Assembly (NCBI RefSeq): GCF_002127325.2
Contig: NC_035436.2
Coordinates: 26,165,854-26,229,853, forward strand
Source: Helianthus annuus
Lineage: Eukaryota; Streptophyta; Magnoliopsida; Asterales; Asteraceae
DNA: 64,000 nt
Reading direction: 5' to 3'
The position numbers were made by a program, and so were the translations under genes. Positions 9,860 through 20,214 of this stretch are shown in pieces. The notes below the pieces were generated by a model, which saw only the letters and a program-made list of their open reading frames with translations, was not told where the DNA came from and did not search any database. Every line of letters begins with the position of its first letter. Positions within the stretch are counted from its first letter, which is position 1.

Positions 9860-10736
9860 GAAACATCCAAGCCATCTAGGTCGTATAACTTAGGACCTTA
9901 GTCCGACAACCATCAAACTCTGCCATCTGTCCGGCCCTTAGAAACACCTTTGTCTTACTAATCTGCATTTGACATATAAACAAACAAGTAAACATTAAAA
10001 AAATTAAAAAGGTAAATCCTAACTAAAACATCGGATGTAGGAAATAACCGCATCTACTAACAAATCCACATCAAGATTAAAGATAAATCAACATTTAGAA
10101 CCTAACCTGAGTCGATTCATCACAAAACACATGCGAAAATCCTTCGTAAACCTCAGATTTTCACAAAACCATGACACTTATCAGTCCCAAAAATGAAGGA
10201 AAAGATCAAAATATAACAGAACAAAGTAAAATCAAAACTACAAAAACAATTTATCCTTTCACTATCCCGAAAAATGAAAAAATATATCAAAACATCCCAC
10301 AGAACAAACTAAAATAAAAAGTACATAACAATCTATCTTTTCACTATTCCATATCTAAAATTGACCTAACTATCATAATTTTCATTGAACTACAACACTT
10401 ATCATCCCCAAAAATGACCTAAATATCATAATTATCACACAACCATGACACTTATCAGTCCCAAAAATGAAGGAAAAGATCAAAATATAACAGAACAAAG
10501 TAAAATCAAAACTACAAAAACAATTTATCCTTTCACTATGTCATATTTGAAAGAACTTACAACAATGCAAGAGGGAGATGTGAAAAGCCGACAAAAATTT
10601 TAAAACCTTGATGTGAGAGCCGAGAAACAACGCAAAATCCGAATGCAAAGAGTTGATATATTCTGAAATCGAAGTAAATAGAAGTTGTTAAGTTGATGTT
10701 TTGAAAGTAGGATTATTCAACTGAGATAAACTTACA
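9860..10736. repeat. Non-coding mosaic of duplicated modules
   Basis: Repeats of the AAAATGAAGGAAAAGATC and ACAATTTATCCTTTCACTAT blocks, which also occur near 8640-8730, 12260-12330 and 12710-12790. No gene is seen apart from the partial captured exon near 10112-10160. Confidence 0.6.
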
Positions 10737-10990
10737 ATTTCAGTTGAGTGTAGTTGAGAGTTTGTAAAGTGTGAGTAGAGTGTAGATATCTCTGGATTAT
10801 TTATAGAGACTGAAGCTAGCAGTGCTGTCTTTCAAACAGTGTATGGAAGAGTGTTGATATATTATAGAGACTGCAGCAAGCAAGCTGTCTTTCACACAAA
10901 AGTAAAGTGTTGCTTTTTCCTGTAGATTGTACTTCCCTGCTTTTGGCATCCCTTTTTGTGAGATGTGTGAGCATTGAGAGAGAAAGCATA
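10737..10990. repeat. Promoter-like module, inverted copy
   Basis: Reverse complement of 8080-8353, with the TATA-like word read on the minus strand near 10790-10805. The two copies are separated by about 2.4 kb of other modules. Confidence 0.6.
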
Positions 10991-11639
10991 TGGTGATCCG
11001 TGTGAAGTCAAATGGACGGTCCCGATCTTGATCCCTTTTTGTCTGTAGCATAAGTCAAATGGGTTAAGATCAGTTAAAAAACAAAAAGCAAAAAAATAAC
11101 AAAACACATCATAAAACACAAAATATAGTCAAGTTTATATTCTCTCAGTAGCATAGCATGTTAAAAATTAATATTCAAGGCTTAGAAATTACCAAAAAAG
11201 AGCGAAAAACCGACTGAATTCGAATCTCAGCCCATTCTTGACACTAATGCTCCGTTAGTTCTCGCAAAGTCAACCATCATAAAAAGAAATCAAGTATTAG
11301 TAAAGATTTGATATTAGTTATAACCAGTACACTATTAACTTAAAATAAATTTAATATAAATCACATTTTGTCAAGTTGCAAATATAAAAACCTTTATTTG
11401 GCAAGGGATCCACAGATTTGAACAAGGGATCCGTTTGATGTTCTGATAAGTTGCAATGAGTGTTATATATCTTACCATGTTCTTTTGTGATTCTTATCTT
11501 TAATCTTGATGTAGATTTGTTAGTAGATGCGCTTATTTCAAATTAGGTTGAAAGTTTTGTGATATTTGAATTTGTATTTTTGGTGATGATAGTTAGCTTA
11601 TAAAAAAAAGAAAAGAAAATTGATGAATGATGATAAACT

Positions 11640-11820
11640 TTACTTTACCTCTGCTTGAGTGAGCATGAGACCACTAAGTGAGGGAACATTCTGCATATGA
11701 AGCCCCCATCGATTCGAATGAAGCAACGTTCAGCGTCGCCAAAGCCAATTCCGAGACTCTCCAAGCAGATACACTTTCTCCGGCAGCCAGAAGATCGGAG
11801 TGAGCTTGTTCTGTAATAAT
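11640..11820 (-). pseudogene. Unrecognised captured exon
   Basis: On the minus strand TATTATTACAG precedes, and a CAGAG/GTAAAG donor follows, an exon that can read QAHSDLLAAGESVSAWRV in one frame. It lies downstream, in the same sense, of the captured exon at 11909-11992, as if two neighbouring exons of one gene had been taken with the intron between them. Frames are broken. I do not recognise the source gene. Confidence 0.4.
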
Positions 11821-11908
11821 AGTGATCGTGACAGTCGTTAACCAAAGGTATAACTAATTAAATTCAGATCCTAAAAAAAGGTTTCCTTGCGAGTTGCGAG
11901 TGACATAC

Positions 11909-11992
11909 CTGAGTCGATTCATCACAAAACACATGCGAAAATCCTTCGTAAACCTCAGATTTCGTCCTTCGAACATCCGTCAACCGCTTCAC
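11909..11992 (-). pseudogene. Captured 84-bp exon, copy 2
   Basis: Same exon as 8861-8944. Here the donor is CAG/GTATGT and the acceptor TTTTCAG, the best splice context of the copies. It is followed in the same sense by the exon-like stretch 11640-11820. Confidence 0.5.
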
Positions 11993-12099
11993 CTGAAAAG
12001 TAAGAATCACAAAAGAACATGGTAAGATATATAACACTCATTGCAACTTATCAGAACATCAAACGGATCCCTTGTTCAAATCTGTGGATCCCTTGCCAG

Positions 12100-12900
12100 A
12101 TAAAGCTTGTGATACATCTCATGAAACCCTAGATCTGCTCATCGAGCATGCCACAGAACAAACTAAAATCAAAAATACATTACAATCTATCTTTTCACTA
12201 TTCCATATCTAAATGACCTAAATATCATAATTATCACAAAACCATGATACTTATCAGTCCCAAAAATGAAGGAAAAGATCAAAATATAACAGAACAAAGT
12301 AAAATCAAAACTACAAAAACAATTTATCCTTTCACTATGTCATATCTGAAATTAAGCTAACTATCATCACCAAAAATACAAATTCAAATATCACAAAACT
12401 TTTAACCTAATTTGAAATAAGCGCATCTACTAACAAATCTACATCAAGATTAAAGATAAGAATCACAAAAGAACATGGTAAGATATATAACACTCATTGC
12501 AACTTATCAGAACATCAAACGGATCCCTTGTTCAAATCTGTGGATCCCTTGCCAGATAAAGCTTGTGATACATCTCATGAAACCCTAGATCTGCTCATCG
12601 AGCATCCCACAGAACAAACTAAAATCAAAAATACATTACAATCTATCTTTTCACTATTCCATATCTAAATGACCTAAATATCATAATTATCACACAACCA
12701 TGACACTTATCAGTCCCAAAAATGAAGGAAAAGATCAAAATATAACAGAACAAAGTAAAATCAAAACTACAAAAACAATTTATCCTTTCACTATGTCATA
12801 TCTGAAATTAAGCTAACTATCATCACCAAAAATACAAATTCAAATATCACAAAACTTTCAACCTAATTTGAAATAACCGCATCTACTAACAAATCTACAT
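12100..12900. repeat. Non-coding tandem duplication of mosaic modules
   Basis: The blocks GGATCCCTTGTTCAAATCTG, CCCACAGAACAAACTAAAAT and TATCATCACCAAAAATACAA each occur twice here, about 460 bp apart. They occur again, in inverted order, near 11390-11600. Confidence 0.65.
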
Positions 12901-12935
12901 CAAGATTAAAGATAAATCAACATTTAGAACCTAAC

Positions 12936-13019
12936 CTGAGTCGATTCATCACAAAACACATGAGAAAATCCTTCGTAAACCTCAGATTTCGTCCTTCGAA
13001 CATCCGTCAACCGCTTCAC
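12936..13019 (-). pseudogene. Captured 84-bp exon, copy 3
   Basis: Third complete copy with the GTTAGG donor, as in copy 1, so the 8861 and 12936 blocks share a more recent origin than the 11909 block. Confidence 0.5.
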
Positions 13020-13434
13020 CTGAAAAGTAAGAATCACAAAAGAACATGGTAAGATATCTACTAACAAATCTACATCAAGATTAAAGATAAAGCAACTTAT
13101 CAGAACATCAAACGGATCCCTTGTTCAAATCTGTGGATCCCTTGCCAGATAAAACGGATCCCTTGTTCAAATCTGTGGATCCCTTGCCAGAACATCTCAT
13201 AAAACCCTTGATCTGCTCATCAAACGGATCTGGTGATAGATTCAAACGGATCTGGTGATAGATCTCATGAAACCCTAGATCGCCGAGAAGAGAGAGAAGA
13301 GAGAGAGAAGAGAGAGAGAAGATCTGATGTTGTTTTATGAGATGTGTGAGCATTGAGAGAGAAAGCATATGGTGATCCGTGTGAAGTCAAATGGACGGTC
13401 CCGATCTTGATCTGTGTGAGAAAGTTTAACAATT

Positions 13435-13570
13435 GGACGGCAGATGTATACCCTTGTAAAGGGTAAAAGGGTTTGTGTTTTCTTGTGCCTTAACAGTTGT
13501 ACATTGTGCATTAAGTGTTTTTTCAACACCTTGTTCAATTACCATTTTGTCCTTCACATATGTTTATTAA
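13435..13570. repeat. Terminal-like module, copy at the TA tract
   Basis: Same module as 7382-7529. It ends CACATATGTTTATTAAAGTAG directly at the (TA)n run, a likely outer boundary of the mosaic region. Confidence 0.55.
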
Positions 13571-13574
13571 AGTA

Positions 13575-13575
<1 letters not shown>

Positions 13576-13652
<77 letters not shown>
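13576..13652. repeat. (TA)n tract
   Basis: About 76 bases of pure TA separating the mosaic region from a 140-bp spacer and then the TA-nested element series. Confidence 0.9.
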
Positions 13653-13654
<2 letters not shown>

Positions 13655-13787
13655 CGACACATTTCTGACAAAATGTAAAAAAGCATTTTTTATTGACGAA
13701 TGGATAAAATATAAAAAAGTTTTGTAATAATATTTCTAGTTTTTTTTCTTGAATATATAGAAGCAAATCAAGTCACAAAGTAGTAGT

Positions 13788-13790
<3 letters not shown>

Positions 13791-13836
<46 letters not shown>
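13791..13836. repeat. (TA)n tract left of element A
   Basis: The left half of the TA landing site; the matching right half is at 19406-19452. Confidence 0.9.
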
Positions 13837-13838
<2 letters not shown>

Positions 13839-14740
13839 TAGGGTTCATGCGAGAACCACCTTTATTGCGAGAACCGCGAGAACCAATATGAACATGGGGC
13901 AATTTTGTAAATATCCAAACAATTTTTAAAACACGCACCTGATGTCAGACTTCAATCATATATTCAATTATAATCAATAAAGCCTTCCACGTCCGAACTA
14001 TCTACAGGCTCTACACATTCTCTCCATCTCTCCACTCCATCTATCTACATTTCATTCTGATTACATACGAATCTCTCAACGTTTCGCCATCACCAGTTCG
14101 TCGATTACAATTGATTCACCATATCGAAGCATTTGGATTGACATTTTATCGGAGATTTGAGATTTTACAAGCATATATTTCAGATTTCGTCATATAATCG
14201 AGGTTAGTTCCCAAAATTTTGTACAAAATTAGTCGTATAAACTTTGTTACGAACATAATCACAGTTCGTACTTTTTTTCTTACATTCGTAATTAGGGCAA
14301 CGTCATTGTAAACACTGTGGATTTATAATCCGTTCGCAATTAGGGCTAATTAGGGCAACGTGATTACAATAATAGTCAATATGACAATATATTAAGGAAT
14401 AACCATCGGAATCGCAATACAATCGCCAGAATATGTGGTGTATCATTGATAATGTGAATTGTAACATGGATATTGTGCAATGTAGCATATATACTTTGTG
14501 CATTATATATTGTCATGTAAATCGAGCACGTTTGCAAGTTTATACAAATCGTTTGTACTTTTTTATATGATATATATTACGTCGTTTACATATTGTTGAT
14601 TCGGATTCGTGTTGTATTGTGTTATATATTGGTATGCAAATGTGCATATGTTGACATCATAAGTTTATCAGAATATGTTATTAAGATAATGTTTGGTATT
14701 ATATATGCATATGGGCATAAATTGTAATAATAAGTTAATA

Positions 14741-17377
14741 TGCACATGTGCATAGTTTGCAATAACATGTGAATAATGTATTTTAGTTTTATTTCGATGT
14801 AATGTATGGTTATGCACATGTGCATTTCATGTTAAATTATGTTAATAAGATGTTGTTGTGTGATATATACATATATGCACATGTGCATAGATTTACAAAA
14901 TATTTTTTATTATGCACACATGCATAATTTGTCATATTATGTTATTGATATATTTAACAGTTATTAAGGTATTTAACGTTTTTGAACATGTTAATTGTAG
15001 ATCAGCAATTGAAAAAAAAATCGGAAAAAAATTTGAAGAAAGTCACATTTGTATTAAAATCAATAGATGAAGGATCGTCAAAAAATGCTAGACACGGACA
15101 CAGACGCAGACGCTGGCGCAACGAAAGAGAATATGAATAATAAACAAAAAGGTTATATTCTGTTGATTATTTATAATTCTTATTTTGATTGATCAGTAAT
15201 TAAATATGTTTTTATGCACATGTGCTTCATTGTATTAATGTTTTTTTGTTGATAGTATAGTTTGTATAAACATGTTAAGTTTATAAATGACGATGTGAAA
15301 AAAGCGAGGAAGGATGTGCACAAGGACATTAATAGGAGGATTAGCAAGCGGAAACAAGAGGAAACAACAAATGAAGGTTTTGTTGAAGTTCGCACGACAA
15401 AGAATAGAAGGTTATCAACACTATAAGCCAATAGTGACAAGGATGTCAACAAGGCAGATAACACTGTTGTTGATGGTATGTGTTATTTAAATTTTTTAAA
15501 TAAACTTTAAGATGCACATGTGCATTAGTATGTAAGAACATCTCATAACATGTGTTATTGTGTTTGCACATGCGCATATAATGTGTGGATAAACAGGTTC
15601 AGTGAAAGAAGGGATATCATCAAAAAGAGTTAAGAAACTTGCAAAAAAATCAACATCACAAGTAGTTAAAACAATCGCAGAAAAGACAGAGAGTAAAGAA
15701 ATTGTTAAAGGGACATAATGTAAAAAAATTGTTAGAGCTGTCAACTAGAGATCTATACGGACACGTTTGTTGCCACATCAAATGTTGATGGGGTTGGACG
15801 CAATGTCTTAAAAACAGAAGGTTGTAGTTAAAAAAATGGGGTTTGGTAGTATTTTGAATCTTAAAACGGACATCTTACCATCAAAATTGTCACATTTTGT
15901 GGTGGATAAGTTTAGAGGGAAAGAGATGGTCATTAAATTGGATGCTGGTAACATAAAGGTGGACGAGGATGTAATTAGTGGGTTGTTGGGGTTAAAGAAC
16001 AATGGGGTTGTTTTGAACTGTCAATGGAAAGAGAAAACGAAAGGAAAAAAAAGGGACGAAACAAAGAAAGACGAAAATGTGCATAGTTATGTACATCTGC
16101 AAACTTTGACAGAATGGGTTATTAAGGTCATTCATGCTGATGTACATGTGCATAATTATGCACTATGCACATGTGCATAATTTGCCAGAATATGTTAATA
16201 CTGTCGTTTATGTTGATGCACATGTGCATAATGTATATAGTGATAATAAAGTTAAAGTTAATGCACATATTCATTGATAAGTTATGTTTATTGATCCTTC
16301 TTTTTATTTTATTTTATTTTGTTTATTATTGTAGATCAACAATGGAAAAAAAAATTGAAGAAAGCATCTTTTTTGAAACCAAGGGATGAAAGGTCAATTA
16401 AAATGCCGGATGCAATGGAATATGATTACACGACGGTTAAACAAAAAGGTAGAAAAGGTTGATTAATGTTTGATGATCCAGATGGGAGTTTATGCACATG
16501 TGCATCCCTTTATTAAATTCATGTTAAATGATATCACTTATGTAAACACATTAAATATATCGTGCAGGTGCGCAAGAAGAAACAAACAGAAAAAAGGCGG
16601 GCAATTAAGCGAACTCGTGATGAAACCTCAAAAAAAGGAGGTTACGTGATGAAACATAAAAAAAGGAGGTGACGGAGTGCGTGCGGTAAAGAACAAGAAG
16701 TCGGCAAGATCAACGGTAACGGCGACGGTTGATACTGATGACCATATGGTTGTATTCAGATTCAACATAGGGTATCCAATATAGTGTGCTATTAGGCGTA
16801 GAATGTATAATATTTGTAATTGTTCCTGTAGTGTAGAATGTACAACACTTGTAATTGTTCATGTATACATAAAAAGTAAAACATATAACATTCTAATTAA
16901 TAAGGTATATGGCGTGTGTACGCACGTGTTCAACATTTATTCGGTGATGATTACGGGGCGTTGGTATTGTGATGCACATGTGCATAACATTATGTACTGA
17001 TGGTTAACAGTTTATTTGTGATGATCATGGATTGTTATCAATATAATGCACATGTGCATGATTATGTAATATATGAAAATAAAAGTAATGAATGTAAGAA
17101 ATAACAGTTATTTGTTTAATGTTTATTAGTGATGATTATTGGGTGTTAATAATGTGATGCACATGTGCATAATTATGTACTGTTGGTTAACAGTTTTTTT
17201 TTGATGATTAAAGATGGTTGTCAACATAATGCACATGTGCAGGATTACATGATGTATGAAAATATAAGTAACTTATGTAATAAACCAATTGTTTGTTTAA
17301 TGTTTAATGATAAAAAAGAAAAGGGTTGATAATTAAACATGGATTATGGTGTATTGGCAAAATAATGCACATGTGCA
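14741..17377. repeat. Dispersed palindromic motif TGCACATGTGCA (element A)
   Basis: Thirteen copies of TGCACATGTGC(A) start at 14741, 14813, 14876, 15215 (last base changed), 15513, 16165, 16217, 16493, 16973, 17047, 17158, 17230 and 17366, plus weaker variants such as TGCACACATGCA. They avoid the recognisable exon pieces. No other element in the window is rich in this word. Confidence 0.9.
15003..16770 (+). pseudogene. Decayed gene with GFGSIL-type N-terminal domain (Ulp1/VANC-like family)
   Basis: Exon-like pieces are at about 15003-15140, 15259-15474, 15596-16090, 16335-16450 and 16568-16770, several with GT/AG-like borders. Lysine- and arginine-rich linker sequence leads to a conserved block at about 15836-16010: MGFGSILNLKTDILPSKL, then VVDKF, then a VDEDVISGLLGL ending. 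The element C protein has the same pattern (IGFGSILGFK, PSALG, ITEELVNDVFGVPRG). This domain usually precedes a Ulp1 protease in plant transposon-derived proteins; here no protease part remains. A second basic exon at 16335 duplicates the one at 15003. Stops at 15423 and 15715 and in the 15740-15810 stretch break it. Exact Pfam assignment (DUF1985 or plant-mobile-like) is uncertain. Confidence 0.6.
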
Positions 17378-17599
17378 TTATTTAGGTATGATTGTAAATA
17401 AATGTGATTTACTTGATGAGAGAATAATGAAGCATGTAAAAGTAAACTATAAAAAACACTTTAAGGATATAATAATGAATCATGTGAGTGTAACCTTCGA
17501 AACACATATAAATGTATATAGTGCCTTTAATCTCAAAACGTATGAATTGCAACTCCCGTTGATCTAAATTTGTAGATGTTGTTGCGGTTGATGTTGAGG

Positions 17600-17800
17600 T
17601 GGTATCACAGGAGATTGAGTGTTCAGAAACGATGGCATTGTCTGCTTATACACAAGGGTCAACAACTCGAACCAACCACCGATGAATGAGACCACCCATA
17701 GGGTGAAAATGACCTGTATGTCTGCAAGTTTTTTTTGAGAATGAGACCACCCACAGGGTGAAAATGACCTGCATGTCTGCAAGTTTTTTTTGAACGACCA
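17600..17800. repeat. 62-bp tandem duplication
   Basis: GAATGAGACCACCCA(T/C)AGGG, continuing to TCTGCAAGTTTTTTTTGA, occurs twice, at about 17683-17739 and 17740-17794. The second copy ends where the LINE fragment begins, so it may reflect the LINE's target duplication. Confidence 0.6.
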
Positions 17801-18480
17801 ATATAAAATTATTCATAACATTTAGCAAGATGCTACACCACAATTACATCCACCAACAAAAGGAAAACTCATACAACAAAAAACAAACAGAATACTATAC
17901 TGGAAATACATCAAAATTGTTCCAAACCCCCAAGTTAAACTTTGATCTATTTTTTACCCATAACTAACTCATGTTCTTGATCTCCTCGACTACCTTCTGC
18001 ACCGACAATTGACTTTGATTAAAAACCATCTCGTTCCTCATTCGCCAAACGCTCCAGATGTAGATAAGGGACACCACATAAATCGTCTTTTTTCCTTTTT
18101 TGCAAACCATTGGACAAGATTATGATATTCCATCAAATCTTTGAGACTGAAAATAAATGCAGCCGGGCCTTTGCGCCATTGAGTAATTACGGACCAAACT
18201 GTTTGAGCGAACTGACATGAAACGAAAATATGTTCACATGTTTTTGGGGAATCGCTGCAGAAAACAAAGCAGTTTGACTGTGTTTGGATGCCTCTTGCGT
18301 TAAGTGCCACCTTTGTTGGGAGTCTCTCGACTAGGGCTATCCACCCGACCAAACAAACTTTTTTAGGTGTCCAATTATTCCACACAAATACCTGCTCGGG
18401 AACCTCCTTATTATATGTTTGTAGCCTAGACTTCAAACTCCGAACAGAAAAGTCTCTCGACGTGCTCAAACCCTAAATCT
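17786..18480 (-). pseudogene. LINE (non-LTR) ORF2 3' fragment with zf-RVT domain
   Basis: The minus strand reads VFVWNNWTPKKVCLVGWIAL, then RLPTKVALNARGI, CFVFC, CEHIFVSCQFAQTVW and, after a frame change, a WRMRNEMVFNQ-type tail. This is the zinc-binding domain at the C-terminus of plant LINE reverse transcriptases (W..W...KV..F.W, then C..C....E...H.F..C..A..VW). The fragment is 5'-truncated, as LINE copies commonly are. A run of A on its minus-strand 3' side near 17786 fits a poly-A tail. It is dead. Confidence 0.75.
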
Positions 18481-18900
18481 TTTCAAGTCTCTCTTAGTAG
18501 TCATTTCCATTAATTATAAGCAGGCCTAATTGATCTGATCCATCACAAGGAGATCAATATCATCAAAAATTTATTGGGACAATGTAATGTCAAGAAGCTT
18601 TGGAGGAGACCTATCAAAATTAAAGGTAAATCAAACAAGAATATTGAAATTTTAACTTGTCAGGAAACAATTGGTCAGCCTGGATATGGAGTTATAGATA
18701 CCAAGATAATTAACTCACCTGTTAACAAAATAAGACAAATTGGACCACAAAAACAATATGGCCAGATTAAGTATTAGAAAGTGGCACAAAAAATGGAAGA
18801 AGATGGTAGCTTATCCTCTAAAAACAGAAGCCATATGACAGTTGCAGAAACAAAAAAATGGAAGAGCATAATATAGCTGTATCATTTGAGTATGTCGCCT
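18481..18900. other. Non-coding part of element A
   Basis: A-rich sequence with short open stretches and no recognised product or motif sites. Confidence 0.4.
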
Positions 18901-19024
18901 ATGGATTTACCGTCAGAGCTGATGTTTCATCGTCGTCGGAGGAGTATTCGATGTGGTTATCGCTGGATGAAAAGTTTTGTTGTGGTGGTTGGGTGATGTT
19001 AATGTCGATTATGTAGACGTGAAT

Positions 19025-19175
19025 GCACCATGAGCGCCGCCGTGAACGCCGCCGGTGAACGCCACTGGTGAATGTCGCCGGTGAATGTCGTGAACGCCGC
19101 CGGTGAACGCCAGCGTTGAGTGCCGCCGGTGAATGTCGTCCTGAACGTCGTGAATACCGGCACAACGGTGATGTC
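19025..19175. repeat. GC-rich minisatellite in element A
   Basis: Repeats of GAACGCCGCCGGTGAACGCC-like and GAATGTCGCCGGTGAATGTCG words, unit about 15-18 bases. The arginine- and serine-rich minus-strand ORF across it is probably spurious. Confidence 0.7.
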
Positions 19176-19403
19176 TTAACGCTGATCGGCGGCGGATGTG
19201 CCGGCAACGGCGGTTGTGTCAGGCTGTGCTGGGCAGCGGCGGAGGTTATCATAGGGGTTGTAGGTTAACGATTGAGATGCAGAACCAGATCTAAGATATA
19301 TATATCTGTTAGATGGAATTTCACTTTAATTATAAAAATGCCATGTGTTCACACTAGTTCTCGCGGTTCTAGCAATAAAGGGTGGTTCCTAACGGATCTT
19401 TAT

Positions 19404-19405
<2 letters not shown>

Positions 19406-19470
<65 letters not shown>
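19406..19470. repeat. (TA)n tract followed by (GA)n
   Basis: TA run to 19452, then GA run to about 19470. It is the boundary between element A and the foldback MITE. Confidence 0.9.
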
Positions 19471-19471
<1 letters not shown>

Positions 19472-19873
19472 ATTGCACTAAAATAAGAACCACCTCCAGT
19501 TGTAAGAACCGTGAGAAGTACTTGATCCGGGGCGAGTTGGACCAAAATTTTTTTTCATAAACGTAGATGCGTGTATTATAAACACATTTGTAAAAAAAAA
19601 AAAATTCTAAAAAAATGCCGTGTGTGTAGTTTTGAGCACCACAAGTTTGTGTTTACGGGTACCGTAAATTTTCCGGTAAGATTTACGGTACCCGTAAACA
19701 CAAACTTGTGGTGCTCAAAACTACACACACGACATTTTTTTTTGAATTTTTTTTACAAATGTGTTTATAATACACACATCTACGTTTATGAAAAAACATT
19801 TTGGTCCACCTCGCTCCATACGGTGTAGTTCTCACGGTTCTTACAACTCGATGTGGTTCTCATTTTAGCGGTC

Positions 19874-19875
<2 letters not shown>
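19471..19875. mobile_element. Foldback MITE, family F1, copy 1
   Basis: An almost perfect palindrome of about 400 bp. The right end inverted is GGGACCGCTAAAATGAGAAC; the left end reads CACTAAAATAAGAACCACCT, its outer bases replaced by the GA run. Centre words are ACGGGTACCGTAAATTTT and its complement. It includes AGAACC and GTGAGAA boxes like element A's TIR. It is non-coding; the small ORFs are palindrome by-products. A second copy lies at 58412-58809. Confidence 0.85.

Positions 19876-19920
<45 letters not shown>
19876..19920. repeat. (TA)n tract between F1 copy 1 and element B
   Basis: Pure TA. Confidence 0.9.
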
Positions 19921-19924
<4 letters not shown>

Positions 19925-20214
19925 CAGAATTTAGAGAAGACGGTGGAAAGTGTGAGAACGGTGAGAACGCTTATGGATCTTCAGATCAAAACAATCCATG
20001 TTCTAGATTGCGGGATGGCGTTTCGTAAATAACATCAATTTTATTATGTGGGACGCGCTTCATTAAGGGTAAAAGTGTCTTTTACCGCTCAAATTCAAAA
20101 TGACTTCAAATGATAACAGACCATTAAAAAAAAGCCATTATAAACAAAATACCAAAAATTAGTGATAAAACGCGTTGGATATTAAAGGAAGAGGAAATAA
20201 CACAATAACTGAAT

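Larger units (their letters stand above)
13837..19405. mobile_element. Element A: TA-targeting DNA transposon, 5.6 kb, degenerate
   Basis: Terminal inverted repeats of about 60 bases share GAACCACC(C)TTTATTGC and (A/G)GAACCGCGAGAAC. The outer ends are GGTAGGGTTCATGCG and, inverted, GGATAAAGATCCGTT. Both flanks are (TA)n. Inside are exons of a gene with a GFGSIL-type domain, thirteen TGCACATGTGC(A) sites, a LINE fragment and a GC-rich minisatellite. No transposase is present, so it is now non-autonomous. The repeats and flanks are seen directly. Membership of the same superfamily as C is inferred from the shared GFGSIL domain and the TA flanks. Confidence 0.85.

Noticed and set aside
13515..13766. 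Ile-Tyr repeat ORFs here and at 19272, 19801, 23547, 57952 and 58222
   Set aside because: They are (TA)n microsatellites read as Ile-Tyr; no codon or conservation signal.
18899..19252. Arginine- and serine-rich ORF on the minus strand
   Set aside because: It follows a GC-rich minisatellite. No homologous domain, and no splice or promoter context.
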